In this document: piece by piece, positions 11,800 to 21,271 of the stretch
How the letters are laid out: every line of letters starts with the position of its first letter
How positions within the stretch are numbered: position 1 is the first letter of the stretch
DNA from: Chondrilla cf. caribensis
Lineage: Eukaryota > Porifera > Demospongiae > Chondrillida > Chondrillidae
Direction: 5' to 3'
Assembly: GCA_964020155.1 (NCBI GenBank)
Contig: OZ026554.1
Coordinates: forward strand, 1,081,747-1,119,246
Length of the DNA stretch: 37,500 nucleotides
Made by a program: the position numbers and the translations under genes
Notes under the pieces: generated by a model
What the model was told of the DNA's origin: nothing
Seen by the model: the letters and a program-made list of their open reading frames with translations, nothing else
Database searches by the model: none

Positions 11800-12224
11800 A
11801 TGTGTATTGTATTAAACGTTGTACTCTAATGTTTGTCCATGTTGTACAATTGATGAGATTCATGTACACCCATGTACAGCTTGTGTTAACAGTCCTTATA
11901 CTGCACATGTACAGAATAACACACACATGTACTGTACACCACGTAGGCAAGTTTGTTACACTTGCAGGTGAGTTTAACACACGGAGCATGTACAGCACAC
12001 TGGTGAGTTTGATACACATGCAGCACTCGCGCAAGTGTGTTCAGCACACAAGCACCACATGTATCCATATGAGTGAGTTCATACACATACTATTGTATAC
12101 CCTGGTGGTAAATGTGGTCACACACTGATGAGTTTAACACTCATCCATGTACCATGTAAGTACATGCAGCACACACCATCACTATGCATGCAAGTTCAAT
12201 ACACACATAGGTATACATATACAC
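11800..12224. repeat. Intergenic degenerate repeats
   Basis: The gap between the coiled-coil gene and the GNAT stop holds imperfect repeats built from GAGTTTAACACACATCCATG, ATGTACCATG and CAGCACACA. No gene was seen. The unit 2 counterpart (about 22580-23001) has lost and regained some of these units. Confidence 0.5.
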
Positions 12225-13154
12225 TTAGCCTATTTCCATGCTGGCAAAACTAAACACTTTATTCCTCGGTATGTTGCAGACACCTTTGGTGTACATGCGA
12301 ACGGAGTCAAAATCTGAAATTAAATTTGGGATGGTCTCTAAAAATTCCATGCCCTCAGGGTTGTCTTCAAAAGGAATATCAAACGTCAATTTTTTGTCAG
12401 AATAATCAGACACAATCACTTCAATACATTTTGCTAGAAGTATCTGGGCAATCAAGAGGCTCTCGGCACACAGAGGTGCAATGCGATATCCCTCGTCTTC
12501 AAAGCTCATAGTCTTCCTCAGAATGATGTACCCAACTATCTCCATTACTTCATTGAACGCTACGAAGCTGACGTCACTGATACGAATCCATGCTTCCAGC
12601 ATGATCTTGCGAGTAGCACCATAAATACCCTTGTCATACTCAGCTAGCTGGTTAATGTCCACTACAGATCCATGCTGTGTCTTGACTCCTAGTACCGGTA
12701 GAGAGATGTTCGAGAGGGCCCCTGCAGTGTCCCCGATCGTTACCTTACATCTGCGATTCAACCACACTCGCCGGAAGCCCCATTTGTTGTACAGCGACTC
12801 CATTTCCAGATCGCCTTCCAGTCCCACATTGCAGTGTTCTCCTAGAGAACTGGCCTCGAATGCATACTTCCACGTGCGAATACCGTACCCTCTACCTCTG
12901 TGAGGCTCTGACACGAAGTAGTACCCCAGGAAAGCCAGGCTTTCGTCGTACTTGATGATGGAGATACAGCTGATCCGCTCGCCATTCAGTTCTCCTACGA
13001 AGAAGTACTTCGTGAAATCGATCGCGAATAGATATTCCGCATCCCGAGCACGGGGTATCCAGTAGTGCATGCGTGGACCTCGATTCGTAACCCAGCGGAG
13101 GTCGTCGAGTGAGGTTGCTGGTCGAACTGTAAAAATATTCTCTTTATCAGCCAT
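12225..13154 (-). CDS. Intronless GNAT N-acetyltransferase with YitH-like C-terminal domain (copy 1)
   Basis: An uninterrupted 309-residue frame starts MADKENIFTV. The acetyl-CoA-binding motif A of GNAT enzymes is visible near residues 75-90 as YYFVSEPHRGRGYG, containing RGRGYG (R/Q-x-x-G-x-G). It is followed by LYNKWGFRRVWLNRR, the usual motif B region. The C-terminal half (from about residue 145) resembles the second acetyltransferase-like domain of YitH proteins. The enzyme should move an acetyl group from acetyl-CoA to an amine; the substrate is unknown. Being intronless among intron-rich neighbours suggests retroposition or old transfer from bacteria; neither is shown. It is transcribed away from the HEPN-like gene. 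Its paralogue is at 23002. Confidence 0.85.
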   Translation of the reverse strand: MADKENIFTVRPATSLDDLRWVTNRGPRMHYWIPRARDAEYLFAIDFTKYFFVGELNGERISCISIIKYDESLAFLGYYFVSEPHRGRGYGIRTWKYAFEASSLGEHCNVGLEGDLEMESLYNKWGFRRVWLNRRCKVTIGDTAGALSNISLPVLGVKTQHGSVVDINQLAEYDKGIYGATRKIMLEAWIRISDVSFVAFNEVMEIVGYIILRKTMSFEDEGYRIAPLCAESLLIAQILLAKCIEVIVSDYSDKKLTFDIPFEDNPEGMEFLETIPNLISDFDSVRMYTKGVCNIPRNKVFSFASMEIG

Positions 13155-13294
13155 GACAGTCGTTGCTGGTCACGTCACGTGCATGACGGGATCATGACTG
13201 TTTCCGGTACCATTTTTCGTCATGCATGCAGTTGTTTCTAATCGAGAGAAAGTTACTACACCTGCGTGTTTAATAATTGACGAGAACAATCAAC
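13155..13294. promoter_or_regulatory. Divergent (bidirectional) promoter region between GNAT and HEPN-like gene
   Basis: Only 140 bp separate the two start codons. The stretch contains CACGTCACGTGCATGACG, with an E-box CACGTG and CRE-like GTCACG/TGACG cores, and no TATA box is obvious. Shared regulation of both genes is inferred. In unit 2 this region is replaced by unrelated sequence. Confidence 0.45.
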
Positions 13295-15970
13295 ATGAAC
13301 AGAGGACGATCGCAATTTTTTGGATCGAATGACTCCATCCGCGATGAAGATAATTCATCACAAGAAATGGCCGACAAGATTAACTGTGAGTACGTAGTTT
13401 CGCCTTAAGTTTGATTATCACACTGTAGTTACAATTTGTCGCCATTATTGTAAGAAGAAGCAAAATCGTTGTACAGGAAATGTTCTCATAATATTTTTAG
13501 TGATTCAACTCATTTGATCACATTTAATTCGTATTGAAGATCTAGAGGACAATAGGGACGCGAAAGTATAAGTTGCCTCTAGACCGCATTATGACCACAA
13601 TCACCTGTGCTGACTGACTAGATCTTGCGCTCGATGCTTGCCCCATTCAGTGGAAGGTGGGGATCACGTGCAGCGCCTGGACCAGCTATAGATTAGTCAA
13701 TATACAGTATAGGTAACCCTAACCCCTACCCTACCCTACCCTACCCTACCCCTACCCTACCCTACCCCTACCCTACCCTACCCCTACCCCTACCCTACCC
13801 TACTCCTACCCTAACCTGTTAGGATTAGGGTTAAGATTAATTATACATTGATAAATGCCTGGTCCAGGCACTGCACTTGATCCGAAGGTGGACACTCACA
13901 TTTTTCGATAATGTAGCAATTTATGTTGAAAGAAAGTCATAGACGTATGTGAAATTTTGATTGATGGCCACTTGATACTGCATTAGAGTGAGCTCCTATA
14001 TCTACTCACTATGGACCAGAAGTGCTTGTTGAATTCGAAATAACTGTAATAATTTGCCATTTCTAATGCCAGGTATCAATTATTATTACAATTACCAAGC
14101 GTTAGCGAGGTAATTACATACAGTATATCTCTTAGTACGTTTACAAGGATTAGACCATAGATGTATGTACTCCCGCCTAATAGAACCTCTACTATTATAC
14201 TATTATGAATTATCCTAAGTATATTTATAGTTGTTGTATAATTTTGATTGGTTAGATTTTATCACTGATTTGGATGAATATTTCACAAACTCCAATATCC
14301 CTCAAACAGACCCTAGGAGAAAACAGTGGGAGGTGAGTCTAAATCCGCATGCAAAATTTTCCTATATGTTGGACCCTTTTCCCATTGACAATATGGCAGA
14401 CCAATAATGAATGTTTGAAAGTTGGCATATTTTTGATCGCACTCCATTTTGCTTCTGTACTCAGCTGGTTGCAAAAAACGTTTTGCAGAAATTGGAAAGT
14501 GATTTATCAGATTCTGAAACAACGCTTCCGAACAATGAGCGTCATGACCATAATCAGTATGAATTTATGTCATTAGATAGAACTGCATGTGAAAAACAGG
14601 TTCTTGAAGAATGGTCTCGGCAACCGGCTGACACTGGCAATGATCCAGTGTATTTTCATGATTTGAGAACTCAGGATGATGGTATGTATGTGTCCTGATT
14701 CCACAGTTTACAGTATGTGTTTTGTGGATTACATGTGGTCATTTTTTCTTTAGATGAATTACAGGAATCATCAGGCGATTCTCACTTAAGAGGCAGTAGT
14801 GATATGCCTTCAAGACCGGATGCAGACACCCTCACAGATTATCGTAGGCAACTGGTAGTTTCTGAGAAAATAATGCCTACTGCGAATAATGATGGAAGTA
14901 GGTTAGTCCCTCCCCTACCCCCAAGTACAGGCCAGATATCACCTACAGTTCAGGAGCAGCAATGTCTAAGTAAACCAGGTCCTGTGGAAAGTATACCAAC
15001 AGACAGACCAGGAGATGGGTTAACCACAGACAGGCCTGAAAATCACAGAGTAACTACCAGTACCTCTCGAGAAGGATTACACACAGGTATAGCTTCAGAG
15101 ACATCTGGTCGTCATGAGTTTGTTGCGGCAGAAGGCAAGAAACCTCTTGATATTAGGAAAGAAGAAGAGAAAAGTAAGGCACACATTAATTTTAGAACAT
15201 TTCTCTGTGTTGTTATTAGCTTGGCATGTAAAAATTTGTCTTATAGCAGCAGATTATGAGGATTTGGAGCATTCTCGCAAAATTGAACACAACTGTGTCC
15301 GTACTGCTGTAGCTGCTGTTTCTCAGTATCACAGAAGGAAGCATTTCAAAGGTACCGCTCGTACCCCAGGCTCTTTACAACCAATAACTGGAAAATACCA
15401 GTGGGAGATCCTTAATGAAGCCTATTTTTCAGTTCTCTGTGTCTTGGAATCAGCTGCTAAAATCACACTACGTTTGCAGATAGCGGAGATATACGATTTT
15501 CAGAAGCAGGACCTGAAATTTTGCTGTAAGCCTTTTTTTGATGCATTTACTGAGAAGGATCGTGAAATTCTTCCCACTTCAGAACAGCTCATTGGTATTC
15601 GTAATGCCATTGCCCATGCTAACACAGAGTACTTAGTTGACTTTCAATCTTCAAAATGTGGATTGGAAGGTGGAAGAAATGATGTGATTTTATACACTCG
15701 AACTGATACTCGTTATGTTGAGAGTTTTCGCAGCTCAACTGATGAATTCTCCAAAGTATGTGAAAGGATGAGGACGGTATTCTTAGAGTGGAAACCCGTC
15801 GGAGAATACCTTCATCGAGGTGCACCCGTTAATGTGAGTTATTGACTTAGCATGTGCACACGATGTCATGCCCTTTATGTACGTGTTCTACACCTTATTA
15901 GGTGAGTGGGCATTTAGATGAAGGCTCCGAACCAGTGGAGAGTATTGAAGAAGACACCAGCATGCTGTAA
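13295..15970 (+). CDS. Novel protein with HEPN-like Rx4H motif, six exons
   Basis: Exons 13295-13385, 14256-14332, 14465-14681, 14754-15173, 15250-15833 and 15902-15970 splice in frame with GT-AG ends to 485 residues. Residues about 1-270 are polar, low-complexity and probably disordered, rich in Ser, Asp, Pro and Thr. Residues about 310-460 look helical and contain EAYFSVLCVLESAAKITLRL and then EQLIGIRNAIAHANTEYLVD. RNAIAH (about 386-391) matches the Rx4-6H signature of HEPN domains, many of which are metal-independent RNases, while others only bind. An acidic tail follows (VESIEEDTSML). No named family was recognised, so the HEPN call rests on this motif and helix pattern. It is head-to-head with the GNAT gene. 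Intron 1 carries an inserted element. Confidence 0.75.
13661..13883. mobile_element. 223-bp MITE-like element carrying a telomere-like CCCTA array
   Basis: Terminal inverted repeats of 25-26 bp (left starts GGATCACGTGCAGCGCCTGG; right, reversed, GGATCAAGTGCAGTGCCTGG) are flanked by the 8-bp direct repeat GAAGGTGG (13653-13660 and 13884-13891). Unit 2 has the uninterrupted site near 24945-24955. The interior (about 13712-13826) is CCCTA/CCCCTA/CCCTAA, then the inverted form TTAGGATTAGGG. An 8-bp target duplication occurs in hAT, P and Merlin families; the family is undecided. Confidence 0.8.
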
Positions 15971-15983
15971 TTACATAACCCAT

Positions 15984-15989
15984 AATAAA
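15984..15989 (+). terminator. Poly(A) signal of the HEPN-like gene
   Basis: AATAAA lies 14 nt after the TAA stop, followed by AT-rich DNA to about 16110. Confidence 0.6.
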
Positions 15990-16108
15990 GTTAATTTTAT
16001 TTGATTATTAAATTATTTATTTTTAATTATTATAATTCAATTTAATTAATTTTTTTAACCATATTATTTTGATATATATTTTGTATATATATAATTTTAT
16101 ATCAAAAT

Positions 16109-16258
16109 ACTGGATACCCCTGAGTAGGGATCTGGAACACCTATTTGGGATCAATTTTATATACGGTGTTTTTCTTCGTACATGGGAGCATGTACTAAAT
16201 GGTGATCGTATCAGCTGTGTCTCCATCATCAAGTACGACGAAACCCTGGCTGCCAAAT
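16109..16258 (+). pseudogene. GNAT gene fragment, opposite strand to the intact GNAT (unit 1)
   Basis: Translation gives KYWIPLSRDLEHLFGINF and then LNGDRISCVSIIKYDETLA, clearly matching residues about 31-72 of the GNAT protein (YWIPRARDAEYLFAIDF, LNGERISCISIIKYDESLA). The segment between is altered and nothing on either side matches, so it is a non-functional fragment. It lies just after the HEPN-like gene in the same orientation. Confidence 0.8.
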
Positions 16259-16426
16259 TTGTGTGTATTAAGCCATCACATGTAATGAATTTTTCTTCCG
16301 GTATAAGTTTGTTTATAGCACATCCAGGAGGGTACAGGATATTATAGCAACTATCGGTAATACATAATATTCTTATTTTATAATACATTATCTATGATAA
16401 AATGTCCATTTTAATTATTAATATTG

Positions 16427-18496
16427 TTATGAAGTTGAGTAGAGTACCAGTCCTTCAGCAGTTGCCCTGAGTGAGTATATCAATTGCTGTAAGTATTCAA
16501 TAGTCTTTGTCTGGCCTTCATCTGGCGTGCTCACACCATCCTCATTCTCTTTGTTCACTGGTCTGTTGAGAGACTGGTCTGATCCACCACTGAACCCTCC
16601 AGCGAGTTCCCTTTCACATGTTAGCTGTACACAAGTATAGGAATACACATGCAATGTGTGTACAGTACTGCTGTCACCAATATACATATGTCACTAAAGA
16701 TATTCCGCTAAGCACAAATAGAATCCATTTCCTAACAATTTTAAACTTTAATAAATTCAATTTTGACATTATCTGTAGGTCTCAATATCACTGAGTACTG
16801 AATTGAATAAAATGGTACGTATGTACTTATGCCACACACATTCCATACAATAATACGTCATCTATGTACATACATTAATACATAATACAAACATACAAAA
16901 TTATTTGTATCCAGACAGATACAGATGTACCAAAAGGCCCACAGTATACACAGGTGCTGCTTGTACAGCAATATGTTGCTGACAATATGTTCCTATAGGT
17001 TTATTGTTTATCCATCACACCTCCCACACACTGGTAGGGTCATGTGCACTCAGCAAATCATCCACTGTATGTGGCTCTAGGTGTGGTGTGTAGGTTGTAA
17101 TAGGCCTAGCCTCATCAGTGCAAGCTGGTTGCTATTCAGCGCAGTTGACATTCTATTCCCACAGTCACACCCTGTACCTCATCAGTATACACATTCTGTA
17201 TTACTAGTAAACATCTCATTCTCCTTTTGCACGTATATCCCCTATATACTTAGTGTAGCTTGCGAAATGTTTGCCCAAAGGGATAAATACTAGTATAGTC
17301 ACTCCAGATTCATATACAAGTACATTGAAGGTACACAATGGAATACACATACTTCAAGTCTCAGGTAGTTGTATGTAGTGTCAATGTTAGCATCTCACCA
17401 CGCCAGCAACTGACTGAAGCAATATCTCTGTATTCCTTATGAGGTCCAGTACAGTCAACAATACCCTCACATCTTCACTATTGCACGGCTTGGGTGCTAT
17501 AGTCAACCCGACCTCCCTACCCAGCCTCCTGGCTGTGAGGAGCTCCCCATACGCCACTTTCAGCAGGTGAACAGAAGTTGGTCTGGTCGCCTTATCATAC
17601 CTGAATGTTAGAGGAAGCTCTCGTTCGCAGATAGTGGTCACCTTGAACTGTGCAGACGAAATAAAGATAGGTGCAAGTACACAGGCAGACCTCTTCACAA
17701 CAGCACTTTTTACAAGGATAGTCTTTTCCTAACATGTCTTGTGGGCACAGATGTATCCACACACACACAGTAATTGTATTGTTTACAACAGCAAACTGGT
17801 TATAATGACAGGTAAAGTGAGGAACCAAGGGTGGTGTTGTCAGGAGGTTTGAATGGATTCAACCATGTATACTGTACATACAGTACATTGGACATACAGT
17901 GCATACTGGAAATACGCATACGAACTTTTATTATTGCAAATAGACTATTGACTACTGAGAGAAAAAGTTGTTGTAGTATTACAGTACTTACGGGGCTACA
18001 TGCCTATTTTTGTCCACATCTGTACTCGTTACCTACTTACTCGCTATGTACATCTAAGATCCTAAGGACTCCAGTTGAGAACTCACATACATGTACATAC
18101 TCATAATATGCTACAACAGTTACATACACAAATACATATGTAGATTTAAGCAGGTGAAAAAGCTACACAACACACACACAGTACAATGGGTACACATACA
18201 GTATACATATGTACACACAATACCACAGGAGATGTACTGTATACCAATACATAGCCATGTGACCATCACGAACTTACCTTATCTCTGAGTTGCTTACACA
18301 GCAATTCCGCTTTGTCCAGAAAGTCCTCCAGGCCAGCAATGGTATCAATCACGTTGACCTTCTCCGAACCTTCAGGACACGCTGCACACTTCCCTCCCAC
18401 ATCCTCTCCTCGAGCACTGCAGACGAACAGCACAACCAAAACCACTAAGATTGAGCCTCGGAATAAAGCCATCTTTACTATAACCAATGCACGCAT
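16427..18496 (-). CDS. Small secreted protein, three exons (copy 1)
   Basis: Exons on the minus strand, 18278-18496, 17399-17647 and 16427-16624, all join in phase 0 and give 221 residues. The N-terminus MRALVIVKMALFRGSILVVL continues with a hydrophobic core and CSARG, a typical signal peptide. The alternative Met at residue 9 would also leave a signal peptide. The mature part has CAACPEGSEKVNVI, an amphipathic Leu/Asp stretch, and the similar motifs ICERELPLTF and TCERELAGGF in exons 2 and 3. No family was recognised. Conservation of all three exons and both splice sites in unit 2 supports it as a real gene. It converges on the HEPN-like gene. Confidence 0.7.
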
Positions 18497-18946
18497 GTAC
18501 TGTACTGTAGTTTGAATATGCCAACACTATATCTTGCTTAAAAAGATACTAGAACTGTTTCATCTCATTCAATCTTATCATCTCTCTCATCCACTTATAT
18601 ACTCAACAGTGATTCAGGTCACTATCTACTATTATTAGATTTCTAGCTCATAACAATATCCTGTGAGGTTTGGTGATGTCATATTGTACAATGTGGATGT
18701 GTGTGCATGTACGTACATTCCATACATGTACAGGTGGATATGATAGTTGAGGTGGGCGTAAGTTATGATTGAGCATTGTTGGTTTACGATAGCATCTATG
18801 TCATATCCTAAAATGGTAACATTTATGATTTTGGAAGTGTTTCATTGTTTGCAAACAGCAATAACACTCAACCTTCAATTTTAATTTGGAGGCATCCCTA
18901 TCAGCTACCACTCCCTTGTTTCACCTCCACTTGTAGCTAAGAGCTA

Positions 18947-19030
18947 CAGTGTACTCTCGTTAATCCGCTGCAATTCGTTTTTATGAATTATGGCGGATTA
19001 ACGAGTTTGGCGGATTAACCGGATGTTCAC
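18947..19030. mobile_element. Short pogo-like MITE with TTAATCCGCC core (unit 1)
   Basis: The left end CAGTGTACTCTCGTTAATCC faces GGCGGATTAACCGGATGTTC at the right end, with an internal further inverted copy (GGCGGATTAACGAG) and TA at both borders. It is also present at 31907-31990, so it predates the duplication. Confidence 0.5.
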
Positions 19031-19406
19031 TATTTTTCATTGGAAACATAGCAGAAATCATATAAATTTGTAAGAATTAACATATTAATGAATAAATAAT
19101 AAATACATATTAATAAATACATACATGGTAATGTATATACATCACGTGAACATGAGACCAGTACAGTCATGTCAAATCCTAGATATTTGTACCGTTTTAC
19201 AGAGTACCAGTCCGTGCTAGGACTGGTGGATGAAAGAGATGTATACAAACGACTTACTAGGTAATTTGGACAAGACAAGCTCAGGTTCACCGCCCTTGGT
19301 GAAATAACGCGCACAAAAACACGTCCAACGCTTTACAATGAAACATTAACCTTCATTGGTCCTTGCAATTGCAATGAGCTCCCCATGGCCAGACGCTAAG
19401 TTCGAG

Positions 19407-19449
19407 CATAGACACTCTAAACTACGTTACGTAGTTTAGAGTGTCTATG
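19407..19449. repeat. 43-bp near-perfect palindrome flanked by 7-bp direct repeat
   Basis: The arms CATAGACACTCTAAACTACG-T are each 21 bp and perfectly complementary around a single central base. GTTCGAG occurs on both sides (19400-19406 and 19450-19456). The matching place in unit 2 (near 32358-32366) has one copy of the flank and no palindrome. Confidence 0.85.
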
Positions 19450-19695
19450 GTTCGAGGTCTCAACGGTCTGCTGGTATTGCGCAATAACCCACGTGTTTTA
19501 AAATGGCGCCTGCAGAAAAATGCCAAACTGCAGCAGTGCACGTGCATTGCTTCGTTTAAGTTGTCCACTGTTCTGCTTATTGGAGGAGACACCTAGACTT
19601 GCAGCACGATTGGTATACTCCAACACGAGAAGCGATCCTCTGCATATCGGAGAACAATAGCTTCTTACGGAAAGGAGGTTCGTTCATCTAATACG

Positions 19696-20467
19696 ATGTT
19701 CTACTCCAAAGTGAATCCCACCACCGGCAGGATGGAGTGGTGTGTTCCCGAAGAACGCGACAGCGATTTACAGGAGGATTCAGACATATCAAAAGAACTG
19801 TTCAGGTGCGTGGTGAGTGGGTACATGGTTGACTTGATACGTATTTGGTTGATGTGGTATGTGGTTGGCATATGTACATGTATGGTATATGATTGGTGCT
19901 GTACAATGAACAGGCATGATCCAACCCTCACTCTCCCCATACCATTTGAACTACATCTGCAGGTCTCAGTATGGAGATATACTGCACAATACTGAGCGTG
20001 TGAGTATTGTACGAGTCCTATAGTACATATGCGTGCCCACCATTTGCAAGATATGCATAAATATATGTACATGTACATACATACAACCACATACATAGTA
20101 CTGGCCAAACTACGAATCATTAGGTATTCATTATAGTGTAATAATGTATGATTGTCTGTGAGTATATACGTAGTCATATACACTATCTCATGGTGTATCA
20201 TTAATATATGTACATGTACATGCACATAATATGCATGTATATGTACGGATATGCTGTATTATACATAAAATGTTATAATATTGTCCTATACTGCGTGTTG
20301 TGTGTGTTGTGTTGCAGAATGAGAAGTTCTATGCTGGAGTGAGGTATGCTGTTCAGAAGGTGAGGGACATGGGAATGGAACCCTATGTTCTTGATATTAG
20401 AACGGGAACGGGATTGCTGTCTCTGATGACATCAAAGTGTGGTGTTGGAAAAGTGACAGCATGTGAG
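19696..20467 (+). pseudogene. PRMT7: PRMT7 5' fragment (truncated duplicate)
   Basis: Exons 19696-19805, 19963-19999 and 20318-20467 match the first three exons of the complete gene at 32688. Exon 4 and everything beyond is missing; after the TG repeat the sequence is unrelated. In exon 3 the SAM-binding motif I reads VLDIRTGTG instead of VLDIGTGTG, changing a conserved glycine to arginine, and the following MAAK has become MTSK. It is therefore a non-functional fragment left by the tandem duplication, although the promoter side and start codon are intact and it may still be transcribed. Confidence 0.85.
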
Positions 20468-20495
20468 GTGAGTGCGAATACCTGCTGATCTGATG

Positions 20496-20496
<1 letters not shown>

Positions 20497-20550
<54 letters not shown>
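20497..20550. repeat. (TG)n microsatellite at the duplication edge
   Basis: Pure TG repeats just after PRMT7 exon 3 in unit 1. Homology with unit 2 ends inside this tract. The next 200 bp (20551-20754) match nothing else in the window. Confidence 0.9.
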
Positions 20551-20551
<1 letters not shown>

Positions 20552-20753
20552 ATGGGCTGGTGTGTGGGTTTGATGCTGGTACATTACAACTAGATAATTG
20601 CACTAATCTGGAATCACATTGCTGAGTTAACCTGTAAGTACACTATTCAGTCATTCCTTTTTAACTTTTCTGTTCAGTTTTGTTTGTATGAGAGGATATG
20701 TGAGGATATTGTACTGACACCGATTGCATCATCAGTATCCACCATGTGTACTG

Positions 20754-20754
<1 letters not shown>

Positions 20755-20817
<63 letters not shown>

Positions 20818-20824
20818 GTGCGCG

Positions 20825-20895
<71 letters not shown>

Positions 20896-20912
20896 ATGTG
20901 TATGTGTGTGTG

Positions 20913-20957
<45 letters not shown>

Positions 20958-21014
20958 GTGTGTGTGTTGTGCTGTGTGTGTGTGTGTGTGGTGTGTGGTG
21001 TGTGCGCGCACGTG

Positions 21015-21052
<38 letters not shown>

Positions 21053-21053
21053 T
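20755..21053. repeat. Long (TG)n tract, about 300 bp
   Basis: TG dinucleotides with rare CG, CA and GG interruptions. It gives long spurious Cys/Val and His/Thr open frames on both strands. Confidence 0.95.
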
Positions 21054-21271
21054 GCCGACAATTAGAAATTGGGTTGGAATTCGTGCGCTGAAGTTTCGCC
21101 GAGCGTAATAACTTCAGTGAAGGTTCTTCTGAACCTAAGAAAGACCTCCAAGTAATTCGAGTGCGGGGGTGGCAGCCCCACGAGTTTTGAACTCAAATTA
21201 CTTGTTGCAAATTAATTGCAATGTTTCGGTTTCACCCTCTTGGGCATCTTCAGTCAATGCTTACAAAACCA
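21054..21271. other. Unclassified junction sequence
   Basis: Unique in the window and more GC-balanced than the surroundings. It includes GTTTCGGTTTCACCCTCTTG followed by GGCATCTTCAG, a layout often seen at the ends of dispersed repeats in invertebrate genomes. No open frame was recognised. Confidence 0.3.

Larger units (their letters stand above)
10566..20545. repeat. Tandem segmental duplication, unit 1
   Basis: This segment is matched, in the same order and orientation, by about 21416-33560. Correspondences: the coiled-coil gene's last two exons, GNAT, the HEPN-like gene, the secreted gene and PRMT7 exons 1-3. The left edge is at ACATTGCTTCATGGGAGCAA (10566); the right edge lies in the TG repeat of PRMT7 intron 3. 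Identity by eye is high in exons and introns alike, so the duplication is fairly recent. Confidence 0.9.

Noticed and set aside
12326..12903. Plus-strand frames inside both GNAT genes
   Set aside because: They are antisense shadows of the intact acetyltransferase frames, and the same shadows recur in the copy at 23103-23680.
13295..13385. Meaningful inverted similarity between the MADKIN peptide of the HEPN-like exon 1 and the MADKEN start of GNAT
   Set aside because: The DNA similarity covers only about 12 bases and does not extend on either side; chance is enough.
13712..13826. Possible chromosome end or telomere
   Set aside because: The array is short, degenerate, enclosed by inverted repeats with a target duplication, and genes continue on both sides.
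14717..15259. Two overlapping genes from the overlapping frames 14717-15259 and 15114-15845
   Set aside because: They are consecutive exons of one gene: donor at 15174, acceptor at 15248-15249, phases agree.
20661..21108. Open frames of Cys-Val or His-Thr repeats (also at 6427-7020, 33288-33865 and 36157-36913)
   Set aside because: They are translations of TG/CA microsatellites with no codon structure of their own.
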